Positions 47,651 to 60,842 of a stretch of 64,000 bases of DNA are shown one piece after another (position 1 is the first letter of the stretch; every line of letters begins with the position of its first letter). The notes under the pieces are model-generated. The model was not told the DNA's origin. It saw only the letters and a program-made list of their open reading frames with translations, and made no database searches. Source of the stretch: Mactromeris polynyma (lineage: Eukaryota; Mollusca; Bivalvia; Venerida; Mactridae); the NCBI GenBank assembly GCA_032209605.1, contig JASFXZ010000005.1:18838860-18902859 (forward strand). Direction: 5' to 3'. The translations under genes and the position numbers were made by a program.

Positions 47651-50269
47651 ATACATGGAAGTAAAGAAAACTGTACAATTGAACTTAACTGCACATACAC
47701 TACCAGTACGAATCTGGTAAGAAGACAAAATCTGGTAGTACAGTCATCCAGACACAACATATACACCTTATTTCTGCAGCTAATTCCGGTCTCAGGACTC
47801 CAGACTTCACTGAGCAATAAAACACTATGAAGTGTCATTGACTTGCCTGAATGTCACAAATTACAATAAGAAATTACAACGAAAAATGCCTGTGAAACGC
47901 TAGAAGCGTGGTTCCTACAGACTACTTTGCGTAAACTAGTTAGTAACTGAATTGTCTATAGATGAATTCTAAGCAAGGAAAGAATTTTAATGTAACAAGA
48001 TAAAACACTGTAAATAAAATTTATGCAACTTTTTTTCCAAATTAGGAAAACTGTACTAATGACAGCAAAAAGAAAGAATCAACGATTTAATCTAAATGTA
48101 CTCAATTTAAAACTCATTTATTTTTCATTAATTTGTAAACTATCCAAGTTCAAGAAGCTGATAATCATCATCCTTCTCCATAAAAACAATTGTTTGACAA
48201 ATCTGGAAAGTATTTTGGGCAATTAAAATCTTCAAATTGGGAAATTGTTTGAATTTCCTAATTTGCAAAGTACCCTAACATAGGATTCTGTTATGAAAGG
48301 AAAAGGGCTCTGAACAGTATGAAATGTCACATTAAGTATAAAATTCAGTTCTTATCTTTTCATTTTTTGCCTCACAGTCCTTATGTATAGGTATAGGCCA
48401 AAATATGAGGTTAACAATGCAAAATGTTTAACATACCAAGTTCAACAACCATGACACTCAAACCGATTTATAACATATAAATCATACAGTAATTTGTATC
48501 AGTCACTACTAATAACAAAGGTGAACTGACATTGAATTTATAAAAAAATATTTTTATAATTTCTCACAATGTTCTATTTAGCTGTATCAGCAGAAATATC
48601 ATGTGTATTTTTGGTTTATACCCTGAAGAAGCCTTTATCATGAAATGTTGGTAATAAAGTGAACTATTTAATGTTCCATGTGTGTGGGGTTATTACTCCT
48701 TAAAAGAAAAAAATATCATGCATATACAATTATAACACGATCAGGACATGGTAGCCTAGTTTTACTTTCACCCTTGTAGCGGTATTTAATTACACACTGG
48801 GTGTTTATATAGGGGATATATGGTACCTATACCCGGTTCATTAGTCACAGGCTAAGTTTATGTTCACATACACAGTTATATCAAGGACTCATCAATGATT
48901 AAATTATTCAACAAGTATGTTATCAAGTTCTATCTAAAAGTGCAAACATAAAACAAGACCTTCAAGTTAAGGGGTGAAAGTGGAATAATTTTCCCTGCTT
49001 GTTTATGTATATGATTTTCACCAAAGAAATAGCTCTATACTTTGATACTAGTAAATGAAGAAGCGGGAGAATAAATCCCAGGAAAGAGGTACAGCATATA
49101 CCAATAGATACAAAATGTATAACTACTGTACTTACAATTGTACGACTTAATTCCAATGTTTACATGTAACAACACCTACGCACATTTATACCCGAGTGAC
49201 ACTTGAGGAGATTTAACGGTCACTGTGAATACCAGCTTGAAATGTTTACATCCAAAATTATTGATTCTTCCTTTTACATCTGGGTTGACATATGCAATAT
49301 ATAATAGCTACCCAACTGTACACTAATCCATTACAAGCTCATTGAAATCACTATTTTGCATGTACATGTTGATCTGTGCAAATTTGTAGACCAGATTAAA
49401 TGAAACAAATAGTGAAAACAGTATGGCAAAAATTAACGGATGGAGTTACACATTAAAAATTGACATGAAATCTGGGTTTACAAATAAAACACCAATACCG
49501 ACATAATTTACCCTCTTCTTATCAAGCATGACATAGCTAAGTAATACTAAACTATGTATTCATTTTAAATGGATGGGAGTTGTATGTCACCGAAAACAAG
49601 TATATCTTTCCCAAGAAAATCTCATATTTACATATCCCATAAAATATAATCAAAGGGCTGGAGGTCCTAAGAGTCGCCAGAAGTATGATGAGCAGATATT
49701 TTACTTTATTTCTATAATACCTCACAAGCAATGAAGATGTAAACCTAATAAACATGCATCACAGGGTTTCTTTTGGCTCTTTTGGTAAGATGACCCATAT
49801 CCTTCAAACTGGGAATTTTTGGATGTTAAACTTAGAAATTGGGTAAAAGTCTTAGAATTACAGCACAATTTTAGGAAGAAAAAGTTAAATTTGTAGTGAT
49901 TAATTAATCAACAATTGCTACAAATATAAACTGCCTGTATGACAAAACCAGCTAACTCGGTGAATTTTGGGCAATTGAACCAGAACGTTTTCTTCAGATT
50001 TATTGGCTAGTTTTACATTCAAATTGGGAAAAAATGTATTTTGGCAATGGGAATGTAGCCGAATAACAGCTATCATAACAGTTGAAAAAACCCTGCATCA
50101 TAACACTATGAAGGCAGCACCAATTCCTCAGATCGTTGAAGAACAAAAACTTCCAGTAATGATACATGATAATAATCTGTGATGTTAAACTTAAAATTTT
50201 TGAAGTTTTTTTCAAAATTGGGTGTGTCAGTAATTTTTCGAAAAGAAGATTTTTGAAGTTTCCATTATA
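47651..50269. other. No supported gene
   Basis: AT-rich. Scattered AAATTGGGAAA motifs occur at 48232, 49808, 49838 and 50020. CCTGAAGAAGCC...GAAATGTTGG at 48621-48652 resembles a motif seen in many invertebrate repeats. No element ends were found. Confidence 0.45.
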
Positions 50270-50645
50270 TACATATCTATAAAAAGCGGCTTTGCCCCCT
50301 GGCAGCAATGTCTTGAAGAATCCAAATAATGTGAACAGTCTTGGTAGAGGGTTACCTAAGAAACATTTATGTGAAGTATTTAAAAACCGGCCAGTTGTAT
50401 TTGACAAGAACATTTTTAAGTTTTTAGTCTATGTTGCCATGGCAACCAGAGTTCTGCATGGAATGGAACCCTTTTAACAATTTTGAAAGGGGACCAAGTA
50501 AGGATTATTTCTGTGAACTTTTGTCAAAGATGGCTAAGTGGTTAAGGAGGAGAAGAAGTTTAAGATAAATGAGGACAGACAGACGGATGGACAGTGAGTG
50601 ATCAGAATAGCTCATCCTGAGAATTTGCTCAGATGAGCTAAAAAT
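50270..50645 (+). repeat. Dispersed repeat ending GCTCAGATGAGCTAAAAA
   Basis: It contains GGGGACCAAGTAAGGATTAT, AAGTGGTTAAGGAGGAGAAG and GGACAGACAGACGGATGGAC, and ends in a palindromic TAGCTCATC...GATGAGCTA before an A-run. Related to 18771-18991. The interior includes weakly protein-like text but no supported gene. Confidence 0.6.
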
Positions 50646-51146
50646 AGAGAAGTCAATCACAGACATAGGCATGACACTGACACCGTGAATAATAGAAAAA
50701 CACAATAAAACTTGTTCATTAATTACTAAAATACATTTGTATTAGTATCCTCATTAAATGTCACACACTGCATTTTTTATCATGAATCAAAATTGAAAGT
50801 ACCGTTGTGGATACTCGTGTTGAAATATTAAAATGCACATAGTTTATCTTAAAAGCTGTTTGAATAATAAATTTTATGACACTCTGACTCACTTATCAAT
50901 AACTGTTTAGTGAGTTCGCAGCTTTTCTACTGACTGAAAAATAAACGCTGTTCATTATTTCAGTTTTATAACAATTTCCATCACATTAATATCACATCGA
51001 AGGGTTGATTCATCTTCACCTTTAATAATATTGTATGTTCCAAACATTGAACTAGGTCATCATAATTTTTGGTTTATTTCTCCAACGTTGTCTTACATAC
51101 ATCACAATGTACAGGACATAGGTAAGAGGGAAGCAATTTGAACTAC

Positions 51147-51215
51147 TAAAAGCCACTCGAAAGCAAGAAGCCATGGCCTCTACTGTTGAAAGCAAGAAGC
51201 CATGGCCCCTACTGT
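51147..51215 (+). repeat. Short direct duplication
   Basis: GAAAGCAAGAAGCCATGGCC plus CTACTGTT occurs twice in tandem. Confidence 0.8.
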
Positions 51216-51400
51216 TCGGATAAATGTATAACGTTATCAGCAACTGTTAATCTCAAGATTTGAAACATGAATATTAAATATTTGTCATATGTATTCTTAG
51301 AGTGATGTATTGATACATAAACAATAACATTCTAGTGCTGGATTTCATATAAATAAAACTACAAGCTTACAAAAAAACTTTTGTAAGCTGTCATTCATTA

Positions 51401-51935
51401 CTAATCACTCTCGATGACTGCTTCCTGGCTACCAACCAGTACTCGCGCCAAATTTAGGGACAGTGGTTTTTTGGGGCCTTTTTGGGGCCGAAATTCGGAC
51501 CCATTCCCCTCACTCAAAAGTATGTTTTTTTCCCCTATCCTCTGTTAAAATTCCCCTCCTACAGCTTTTTTTTTTAAATTGGAGATGTTGCCAGTATTGT
51601 TGATATTTTTAGTCAGAAAGATAGAAACATTGACCTGTAATGAAACTAACTGATCTGTTAGCATATTTACATGTTTACATCACTGCAACAAAGAAGTGTA
51701 GTGAATACAGACATAGAAATATATACTTTTTTATGCACATTATTTTTCCCCTATTTTCCCCTCACAACGCTATTTTCCCCTATCTAAGGGCCCCGCCACC
51801 ATTCCCCTAGAAGTGAAAAGAAACACTGAGGGATTATGAAGTTCGTGATCAACCCCCCTCATCACAGGACTCGAACTCGCGACCTTCGGATCAGGAGTCA
51901 GACGCTCTACCCCTGGACCACTGCGCCTCCTAACT
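51401..51935 (-). mobile_element. tRNA-derived SINE interrupted by a CAGTG-ended MITE
   Basis: On the minus strand the head has box A TGGTCCAGGGGTAGAGCG, a loop CTCCTGA (Arg-CCT-like) and box B GAGTTCGAGTCC. The body continues at 51829-51850 and then at 51401-51460 on the other side of the inserted MITE. It shares its tail (GCAGTCATCGAGAGTGATTA) with 44157-44320. Confidence 0.7.
51461..51828 (+). mobile_element. CAGTG-ended MITE (hAT-like termini), copy 2, inserted in a SINE
   Basis: 368 bp, closely similar to copy 1, with flanking 5-bp repeat AGGGA (51456-51460, 51829-51833). It interrupts the minus-strand SINE at 51401-51935, so it is younger than that SINE. Confidence 0.88.
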
Positions 51936-52117
51936 ACCATTACTGACCAATTAATTGAGAACACTGAGAACTTTAATATCAGGATAACCAAGAGTAGCCC
52001 AGACCACATGGGACTAAAGTAAATCAAAGAGAAAAAGTGCGGCCGATGTTGGGCTCGAACCCACGACCCCCTAAACACTAGTACGGTGCTCTACTGACTG
52101 AGCTAACCAGGCGACTG
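51936..52117 (-). mobile_element. tRNA-derived SINE, second copy in tandem
   Basis: On the minus strand, a clear tRNA head (52040-52117) has box A TTAGCTCAGTCAGTAGAGCA and box B GGGTTCGAGCCC. A ~100-bp body follows that runs up to the head of the neighbouring SINE. Anticodon-stem pairing is poor, so it is not a functional tRNA. Confidence 0.6.
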
Positions 52118-52617
52118 TCTCAACCCACATCACTACAGGACACTCCGAAATTCATCTCACAGGGGAAGTTACAATGAAAAACAAGACTAATTTCTACACA
52201 AGAGTTACTGTTCCTGAAGCATATACGTCGTAGCAATGGTGATCTTAATATTTCTCTCATATCTTGGTTTAATATATCCACATAAGTAAACATATTTGCT
52301 ACAAGTGCACATTTTCATTCTTAAAATCCTAACCTCTTTAATAATTCAAGTATTCACTGAAGAATCACAACTAACCAGATGGAAAATTTATTGACTGGTT
52401 CAAAACTTTGTGATAATCTCAGAGTCAGATGCTTGACGCAAGACCACTAATACAATTGACAGAATATTTTTGCCTTGAAGTAATTATTGGGGATCAAATA
52501 TTGTATCTGCATCACTACAAGGACGGAATATCACACTGCTAAAAAGGTAATGTTCTTCTACAAAGTCAAAGCTTTACTTAGGTAATATTTTACCTTGAAC
52601 CTCATGTACTACTTTGT

Positions 52618-53200
52618 AGTCAAGATGAAATCCACACATTGCCTAGATGAAATCCACACATTAATAAGATGAAATCCACACATTGCCAAGATGAAATCCA
52701 CATATTGCCAAGATGAAATCCACACATTGCCAAGATGAAATCCACACATTGCCAAGATGAAATCCACACATTGCCAAGATGAAATCCACACATTACCAAG
52801 ATGAAATCCACACATTACCAAGACGAAATCCACACATTGCCAAGATGAAATCCTCACATTACCAAGATGAAATCCACACATTGCCAAGATGAAATCCATA
52901 CATTACCAAGATGAAATCCACACATTGCCAAGATGAAATCCACACATTGCCAAGATGAAATCCATACATTACCAAGATGAACTCCACACATTACGAAGAT
53001 GAAATCCACACATTACCAAGATGAAATCCATACATTACCAAGATGAAATCCACACATTACCAAGATGAAATCCACACATTACGAAGATGAAATCCATACA
53101 TTAAGATGAAATCCACACATTGCCAAGATGAAATCCACACATTGCCAAGGTAAAATCCACATTCTGAAGATGAAATCCACACATAGTCAAGACGAAATCA
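52618..53200 (+). repeat. 22-bp minisatellite (about 25 units)
   Basis: Unit AAGATGAAATCCACACATTG plus CC, with T/C variants. Degenerate units are found at both edges and one shortened unit lies near 53100. Confidence 0.93.
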
Positions 53201-53622
53201 CACACAAAAATCAGTGACAGAAGAACTGTCATATGCACTGTATGTACAGAAGAGGAGACTAAACTGGATAATCAGTAGAATTAAAAACTAAACTTAACAC
53301 ATCCATCAGATTGGCTACACGTTTGCAAACTTCAACATAAGGAAGAAGAAAAACAAATTATGTATTTGCCTTCAGAATGATAGACACAGCACTGGTTCTA
53401 CTGAAGAGACAATTCCCATAGGCCTATGTAGTATTGACATGTTTTGTCAGGTCTTTATTACATAATACTCATCAAGTAAAAATCATGTTTTCAGATAAGT
53501 TTCACTCATTTTCTCAAGATCCTATCCTTAATCCCTATCAATTAAATATCTAGTGTTGTTGATATAAGTAGTGAACACCAAATCACATGTTAAATAACTA
53601 AAATAGCTAATGTAATATGTTT

Positions 53623-53977
53623 CAGTGTTTCTTTTCACTTCTAGGGGAATGGTGGTGGGGCCCTTAAATAGGGGAAAATAGCGTTGTGAGGGAAAATAGG
53701 GTGAAAATAATGTGCACAACAAAGTATATATTTCTTTGTCTGTATTCACTACACTTCTTTGTTGCAGTGATGTAAACATGTAAATATGCAACAGAATAGT
53801 TAGTTTCATTACAGGTCAATGTTTTTATCTTTCTGACTAAAAATATCAACAATACTGGCAACATCTACAATTTAAAAAAAAAATCTGTTGGAGGGGAATT
53901 TTAACAGAGAATAGGGGAAAAAAACATACTTTTGATTGAGGGGAATGGGTCCGAATTTCGGCCCCAAAAAAACACTG
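53623..53977 (-). mobile_element. CAGTG-ended MITE (hAT-like termini), copy 3
   Basis: 355 bp in inverted orientation, starting CAGTGTTTCTTTTCACTTC and ending AAAAAACACTG, with flanking 5-bp repeat TGTTT (53618-53622, 53978-53982). Confidence 0.87.
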
Positions 53978-53982
53978 TGTTT

Positions 53983-56900
53983 GTATGATGTTTTATGCAT
54001 TTATTTACAAGTTTATATTTGTTTTCAGTGCCTAAAGAATTGAGAAATAAACTTAACTACAACCTTCACTTATGATTGTTGTTACACACAAAACAACAGC
54101 ATAGGAAAATATAACACCTAGATAGTTATTTAAACAAAGTTCATCAGATGTTTGCTCTAGCTAACTGAAATTTAATTCAGTTTTTTTAACAGAACTCCGC
54201 AACATGCTAGGTCATAGGAGATATGGACAATACAAAGACCTATATGTGAAACAAAAATATAACAAAAAAAATATGGTAAAGGGGAGGTAATTCAGTAATG
54301 ACTGATGATAGGATTATTGTTCTTGCACAATGATCTTTCTCTCTGTGGTATCTATCTATATGCCAGGTTTCATTGAAATCTCGTCAGTAGTTTTTGAGTT
54401 ATGGTCTAGACAAGAATGTGAAAGACTGACGGATGGACAGACGGTCAAAGCGGCAACTAATTTCTCACTATTTGGCTGTTTTATAAGACAACTGAATGCT
54501 TCCTTAATATAGGGTTGACACACTCTGGTCAGTATGCTGCTGGCTGAACATTCGCTGATTCCATTCAGTCAGCTATTGCTGATAGATAATCCTCTGTTTG
54601 CCATGACTTGAAAATCATAAATGAAATACTCAACAGCATACATAATAGTGTGTGTTCTAGGTGATGAGCCAAAGTTCAGATAGGTTTGAACATTTGAATG
54701 TAAATATACAAGAAAAGCATCCGAGCGAGGTCAGCTTCAGATAAAGTAACAAAACATCTTTGATTTTATTGGGAATTATCGTGAACAATTAGTAATCAGC
54801 AGGTGTGCGAAACCGCGTTCTGTGCGAAATCGGGTACGCATGGTACACCGACTGCGAAAATAAGTGACGCCGTGACATATCGCATTTTCAGTGTTCACAC
54901 GATTTTTGCGCAAAACTTATCAATATTACTTCCATAAATGTTTATACCTTTACAGACTACAGGTATGACAATCACAGTACACCAGCAGCGCCATCTGTCG
55001 ACTTTTAAAAGACGTCTGCCGACAACTTCATCCTGAAGAGTCTATTCAAGGGAGATGATTTGAATTACTTTCCGTCCAATCGTAACTACTCGGTGGCGGT
55101 ACCCGGCAGAGCTCGGAATACAAATTATGTATGCCAATAATCACCGAGGTGTTCCGAATGCTTTTCGTCGCGTGACTTACTAGCTCTGTAAAAATATTTT
55201 TTCTACGATCTTCTATTCGACATTTTGTTTTAGTTTTTGGCATGGGGCTATAGCCCATGGCCTTAGTAGGCCTATCTATGCTTTATTCAGATGCTACGAT
55301 GAATTAATAATGGCGCGTAATGCGTATCACACTGACATGCCTTAGCCTTCATGACAGCCTGCTTATTGATCAGCTTTTGACTTCATTGTACATAGCAATT
55401 ATAACACTGGGCTTGGAGTCGCTGTAAGTCTCTTTACGCTGAGCATTTTCAACGGACACATGGTGCAACTTAAGACCATTCTTGAGCAAAGAGTCAACCT
55501 TATAATATTCTTTGTACTCTCACTTGATCGCTCTGTCAGGTTGTGGGCAAGTTAGTAGTAGTAGCCTGTGGACGACGATACTCAGAGAGCTTTTATATGT
55601 TTATTTGTATAAGTAATGCAAGTTATGTGTCTGAATAATAATAGTGTAACATCTGTATTGCATTACAATGTATATAAAAATAATTAAATAGCATTAATAT
55701 AATAATTTTCATTTTTAACAGTTAAACAATATCACGGATAGGTCCGTGACAATATAAACGCCATTATTTTATTTTAATCAAGTTTTCACATCTTTACAGA
55801 TTAAAAGTAAAGCTATTGTCAACCAAAACAATTTCAATAAACCTCACCAATATTTCATCTAGATGCTATTATATAAAAATTCGTATGTCCAGACAGTCTT
55901 CCCGAAAAGTGCACTCAGTGTTATTTAAACAGCTAATCTCAATGTATTGCAACCGCTGTTCTTCCGGTTAATTACTTTGTGTTTTACAAAATATCAAACA
56001 TAAGTAAATTAAAACATATATCATTTTCAAATAAATGGAGTAGAAATCGGAGAAACAATTTATTTCATATTTCCAAACAGAATACAAAGAGGTGTCTCCT
56101 TTCAACATGTCTACATAGCTACTCATTCGGCTTAAATAAATCAGTATGGCTCATTAAATATGATCTGACGTTTTAAATTGTCGCCACTCTCATAATGTTC
56201 AGCGTAAGTAAAAAGATACAGCGCTGCATATTTTGGACTACTCTCAATACTACTACATTCAATCCAGGTTCAATCTGGTGGTGATCTTTACATAGAATAT
56301 AGGGACTACATAGGTCATGTATATAATTATATGTCCGTGACGATATCAAGCATATTCCTTTTAATTCAATAAAATGTAGGTTGGAAACAAGCTCCTATAA
56401 ATATTACCCTTAAGTTATTACGATATTGTTAATGTACCCGGATTATGTGCGTTTTGCTGTTGACAGGACTTGGTCTTTTTGTATCAGATATCGGAGAGGC
56501 CGGTTAGCAAACCAATCGTGCATCTCGAAATGGGAGACAAATCGTGCAGGTAAAATGGCGAGTCTAGCTAGAGTTGTCCGTGTAAAAATCTAAGGTTATA
56601 ACTTATTATACCAAACGCCACATAATAAATAAATGGTTAATCACTTAAATCGATTGTTTAAAAGAATTGCATAAGTTATTATAACGTTAATAAACACAAG
56701 ATTTGCACTAGATGTATAATAACATCGGTGTTTTTTTCGTTCACTGTAGATTCTATTTATAGTAACAACTTTAGATTCAGAGGCTGATCGTGAGAACAAC
56801 GTTTTTGGCGTTCAAACTGGATATTAGACGGATTTATTAAGTAAGTGACTTACTTTATCAAAAAAATGCAAACGCCAATGCTAGCTAGATGTATTTGATC

Positions 56901-57459
56901 TAAAGGAACTGAATTATGTACAACCTGTAGCTGACCCACTTTTTCGCCTCAATAAAAACAGCTGATTATGTAAACAATGTCATAGGAAACTGTCACGCTT
57001 GCCGTGAATGATAATTGCTATTCAGAGTTTTAGTGTAGACTTGACACAGATACTGTCTTACTGAGCATGTATCGGGTAAATGCAACGTACTGTTAAAATT
57101 GAATAAATAAATCTAATCTGATGTGCTTTAAAAGTGTACAGAGTCGTTGAGCGTACATTCAAACATGTATAGTCTACATATCGAAACTTCATTTAAAGCA
57201 GGGACAGGCAACTTGCGTCAGTATCTTTATTGAGATACTTGACCCTAGAGAGAACGGTCGCGATAAAGTATTTAGATTTAATATAGTGTATGGTTTGAAT
57301 ATGCTATACGTAGATGACAAGGATTATAGTGTTTGTTGTAACAATTGTATGGAGTCTTAATTGATACTCGTTACTGTAAAGTGTGAAAGTGAATGAATTT
57401 AAGTTTAACGTATTTTGGTTTTTATTTTTAAATAGGTTCAAATATTGTAGAAAAGAACA
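53983..57459. other. Upstream region of the transporter gene; mostly unique
   Basis: Apart from the repeat fragment at 54320-54450, this is single-copy within the window. It probably contains the promoter and a 5' UTR exon (acceptor-like site ending 57435), but no TATA box, CpG island or donor can be placed with confidence. 54790-55260 is the least AT-rich part. Confidence 0.45.
54320..54450 (+). repeat. Dispersed repeat fragment (GACGGATGGACAGACGG tail)
   Basis: It reads CAGGTTTCATTGAAATC, GTCAGTAGTTTTTGAGTTATG, GTCTAGACAAGAATG, then a GAC-GGA-rich tail, the same architecture as 27480-27960. Confidence 0.5.
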
Positions 57460-57751
57460 ATGAGTGATTCTGGAAAGTTTGTGAGGCGACTTTTTAAGAG
57501 AAAGAATAAAGATGAAGCTCATAATATGGAGACTTTGAATGGTGGTGAGAATGCTAAAATGGTTTCTGGTACCAAAGAGAATGATGATGGGGGATTTGTT
57601 CCACCCGATGGGGGATGGGGCTGGATTGTGTGCCTAACTTCACTGTGGGCAAATGGAACTGTGTTTGGAATTATCAATACATTTGGACTTATTTATGTGC
57701 CGATGAGAGAACATTATAGCAAGAATGACCCTGGGGTCTCCCTTAAAACAG
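57460..57751 (+). CDS. Monocarboxylate transporter-like (SLC16 family, MCT8/MCT10-like), first coding exon
   Basis: This exon encodes residues 1-97 plus one base of codon 98. A hydrophilic, basic cytosolic tail (about residues 1-48) leads into the SLC16 signature DGGWGW at residues 50-55 and TM1 (about 52-80, ending LIYV). The start is chosen because an in-frame TAG lies at 57448-57450, four codons before the ATG, and no other ATG intervenes. A likely 3' splice site (pyrimidine/T-rich tract then AATAG, ending 57435) suggests an upstream 5' UTR exon. The exon ends ACAG|GTAAGA, a near-consensus donor, in phase 1. SLC16 proteins are 12-TM plasma-membrane carriers of monocarboxylates, or in the MCT8/10 branch thyroid hormones and aromatic amino acids. 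The substrate here cannot be told from sequence. Translation past the donor (to 57804) is intron read-through. Confidence 0.9.
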
Positions 57752-58227
57752 GTAAGACTTCTCCTATGCATCTTTTTGATTTTTATAAAAATTGGAAAAA
57801 GTGAATAATGGGTATTAAGAATATAATAATAATTCGGACACATTTTGATTTATTCAGATTGAATGAAAATGAAAGGCTGGTTAATACAACTTGCAAATTT
57901 GAGGTCTAACTCTGAGTTTCAGTCTTAAAGTGTTTTTGAATAAGGCCCTAGACCCAATTTTAACATGGTGCTCACAGGATTCACAGTAGCTCTGAAATGG
58001 TTGTTGGCGATCGACAGAGCTTATTTAAAATGGTACATCTTATATTCATGCTTTTTGAAAGTTCTTTTTTAACTATACCAGGATAGAGCTTGATCAATTG
58101 TTGTTGATTTAAAGAAACTACAGCATGCCAGAAACCTGTCATGGCATTGGTTAATGTGCCGGAGGGATGGCTCTCAGCTAAAACAATCAGAAACTCTGAG
58201 TCCTAAAAATGTCTTGGGCAATTTTTT

Positions 58228-58666
58228 GGCTATAGCAGTGCATAATTCTATAAGAATTGCTACCTATGAAAATCAATGACAATTTTTTCGACACAGCCGT
58301 ACTAACACATGGTTTTGCTGTTTGCATATCAGTGTTGTGAAAACCAATCAAATCTTACATTAACCACATAGGCAATTTCTCTTCAACCGAACAACCTTGG
58401 TAACCTTGACAACACGGATTGCTTAACCTTTTGATAAAGGGACTGTTACCTTACTGAAATACACATGGTTTCGGTGAATTAACCGAAATCCATTTTGGAT
58501 CTGCAGTTACAAGCAATCGTAACATCTAGACATTTTTTATGTTGCACAACAAATCTTAACCTTCAAATTACGCCGACCATCTTTTTTTCAAGTCTATATT
58601 GCTTGTTAGGCTATAGCAGTGCATTAATTCTATAAGAATTGCTACAGGTCTATGAAAATCAATGAT
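58228..58666 (+). repeat. About 55-bp direct repeats flanking the intronic HINE-like element
   Basis: 58228-58281 and 58609-58666 share GGCTATAGCAGTGCAT, AATTCTATAAGAATTGCTAC and CTATGAAAATCAATGA, with two small indels. They abut the element on each side. Confidence 0.85.
58283..58608 (+). mobile_element. HINE/Helentron-like element, short type, in transporter intron
   Basis: The 5' end is TTTTTCGACACAGCCGTAC and the 3' end is ACGCCGACCATC, a T-run and a terminal TTGCTTG. It is flanked on both sides by an imperfect ~55-bp direct repeat. Confidence 0.75.
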
Positions 58667-58861
58667 AGCTTTTTTGCCTTTAAATTATTTATAACCCATC
58701 AATATTACCAAATCTTAAGAGCTCCTTTATGCATTACATTAATTATTAATTTACTGTAGTGGCCGAATCGATGCTAAAACTTAATTAAGAAAGTTTAATT
58801 TTTCAATATTATCTATCAGGATAGTCCTTTAAGTATTTTGTGTATTTCTTACATTCTGGTT

Positions 58862-59131
58862 GGTTTCTGGCACGCTTGATAATGATTGAAAAATATGAAA
58901 TAATATTTCAAAAGTAATAATAGATGATAAATATAGAACAAGAAAAGACAAGCGTTAGACGTCTAAATATTTGGACTAGTATCAGGACACATACAAGATT
59001 TGTTTCTGGCACGCTTGATAATGATTGAAAAATATGAAATAATATTTCAAAAGTAATAATAGATGATAAATATAGAACAAGAAAAGACAAGCGTTAGACG
59101 TCTAAATATTTGAACTAGTATCAGGACACAT
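58862..59131 (+). repeat. 139-bp tandem duplication in transporter intron
   Basis: Two almost identical units starting GGTTTCTGGCACGCTTGATA at about 58862 and 59001. Confidence 0.9.
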
Positions 59132-59769
59132 TTGATATATTATACTGTAGTACTAGAGTCTAATGAATAGTTATCAACTGTTATGACATAAATATCCTCG
59201 CTTACTGCATGCACCCTTTATTCATTTAATAGAGCTCTATGAAGTTTATCCTGATTACAATTACATGTATTTAAAACTTTTAATACCAAGCGCTAAAAAG
59301 GCCTATAGATTCAACATTTAGAACATTTGTTCCGATTTATTTTTTGATAATTATGATATTTCTAGACATGGAGGATGTAATCGAACATTTGACAGATTTT
59401 TTTCTTAAATAATGGATGCCTACATTAGGCTACTTTCCAATTGAAAAAGAATGAACTCTTCCCAAATTGAATAATTTTATTTCCCACATTACAGTAATGT
59501 TTACTTGAGACATTTCCCAAATTTGTCCAAAACATTGGGATTTACAGCAATTAAAAAACTTTAAACAGCTTCCATTCAATGTCATTGTAAAATTGAAAAG
59601 TTTAAAATCAATTTTAAAGCAAAACCAGATTATTTTAAATGTATATTTCTATTTCCCGGCAGTCAGTTGTTGTACCATTTTCAAGCTTTTTAACTAACTG
59701 TCAAGCATTGTACCAAATAAGGCCAGACTGACGGCAGGATATTGTGTAATATCATTATCTTTAAAAGTG

Positions 59770-60089
59770 TTTTTTCGGCGCAGCTGTACTTACATGGTTT
59801 TGCTATTTGCATATATCAGTGTTGTGTACACCAATCAAATCTTATGTTAACCACCAAGGCAATTTCTCTTCAATGGAACAACGTTTGTAACCTTGACGCG
59901 GATTGGTTAACCTTTGGTAAAGGGTACCGTTACCTTACCCAAATACACAGAATTTCTGTGAATTTACCAAAATCCATTTTGGATCTGGAGTGACCAGCAA
60001 TCGTAACATCTCGGCATTTTTTTATGTTGCACAACAAATCATTAACCTTCAAATTAACCTTCAAATCTTTTTTCAAGATATTTCTTGTT
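59770..60089 (+). mobile_element. HINE/Helentron-like element, short type, in transporter intron
   Basis: The 5' end is TTTTTTCGGCGCAGCTGTAC and the 3' end is TCAAGATATTTCTTG, with a small internal repetition (AACCTTCAAATTAACCTTCAAAT) near the 3' end that replaces the usual inverted-repeat core. No long flanking repeat is evident here. Confidence 0.75.
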
Positions 60090-60842
60090 TATCATTTAAA
60101 TAAAGTTACTGAAATTACAAGTGCAATTATATGAATGTGATGCAGTGTAATTGTATATAAATTGAATTAACTGAGAACATGTCCATAAATATTCATTAGT
60201 GTAATTGCCTAAAGTTGTGAACCAGAGATATGGAGCACCTAGGTTGGTTTTATTTGTAAGCAGTATCATATATCAGGCAATAGGCTGAGTTGTATTGTCA
60301 ACTTCACTTGGTACAGTATTACCAATTTTGCAAAAAAACATCTGTGATTTTCCAAACATTGAACCGGCTATGGCACCTTTCATATTGTGGTACAAAAACT
60401 CTTAATTTGATACTTTCATGCACTAAGACGCACAAGCAGTTAGAATGATGTTCCAGTATTACTACATTTATGTTTCAACAGCAAGTCAACATTTAGTCAA
60501 TATGATACACTAGCGGATCCAAGGAGGGGCACACCTCGCTCCACTGCTGCTAATGTGTTGTATTTAATTAAGTCCTTCTGATAATGTTCAATTATAACTT
60601 AAAAACAAACAATAAAACACAGTCATTGCCGTTTTATAAGGCTTGAGCTAAACCAAAAAATGACCAAAAAGTTACGCCCCCATAAGACCAAATCCTGGAT
60701 CCGCCCCTGTGATATATACATGTAGGACAGAAATTGTATTATTCTATATGAAAGGCTGCGGATTTACTATGCAACTTTCTCCACTGTCTGTACGTAATAT
60801 GTTATTATGTATCATGTGTGCTGATAGAATTTGTCTAATCTA

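Noticed and set aside
48621..48660. Hammerhead-ribozyme-like string CTGAAGA...GAAA
   Set aside because: The core has CTGAAGA rather than CTGATGA, and no pairing stems of the required layout could be made.
52609..52899. 96-codon minus-strand ORF (repeated MDFILAMCGF)
   Set aside because: A shadow of the 22-bp minisatellite.
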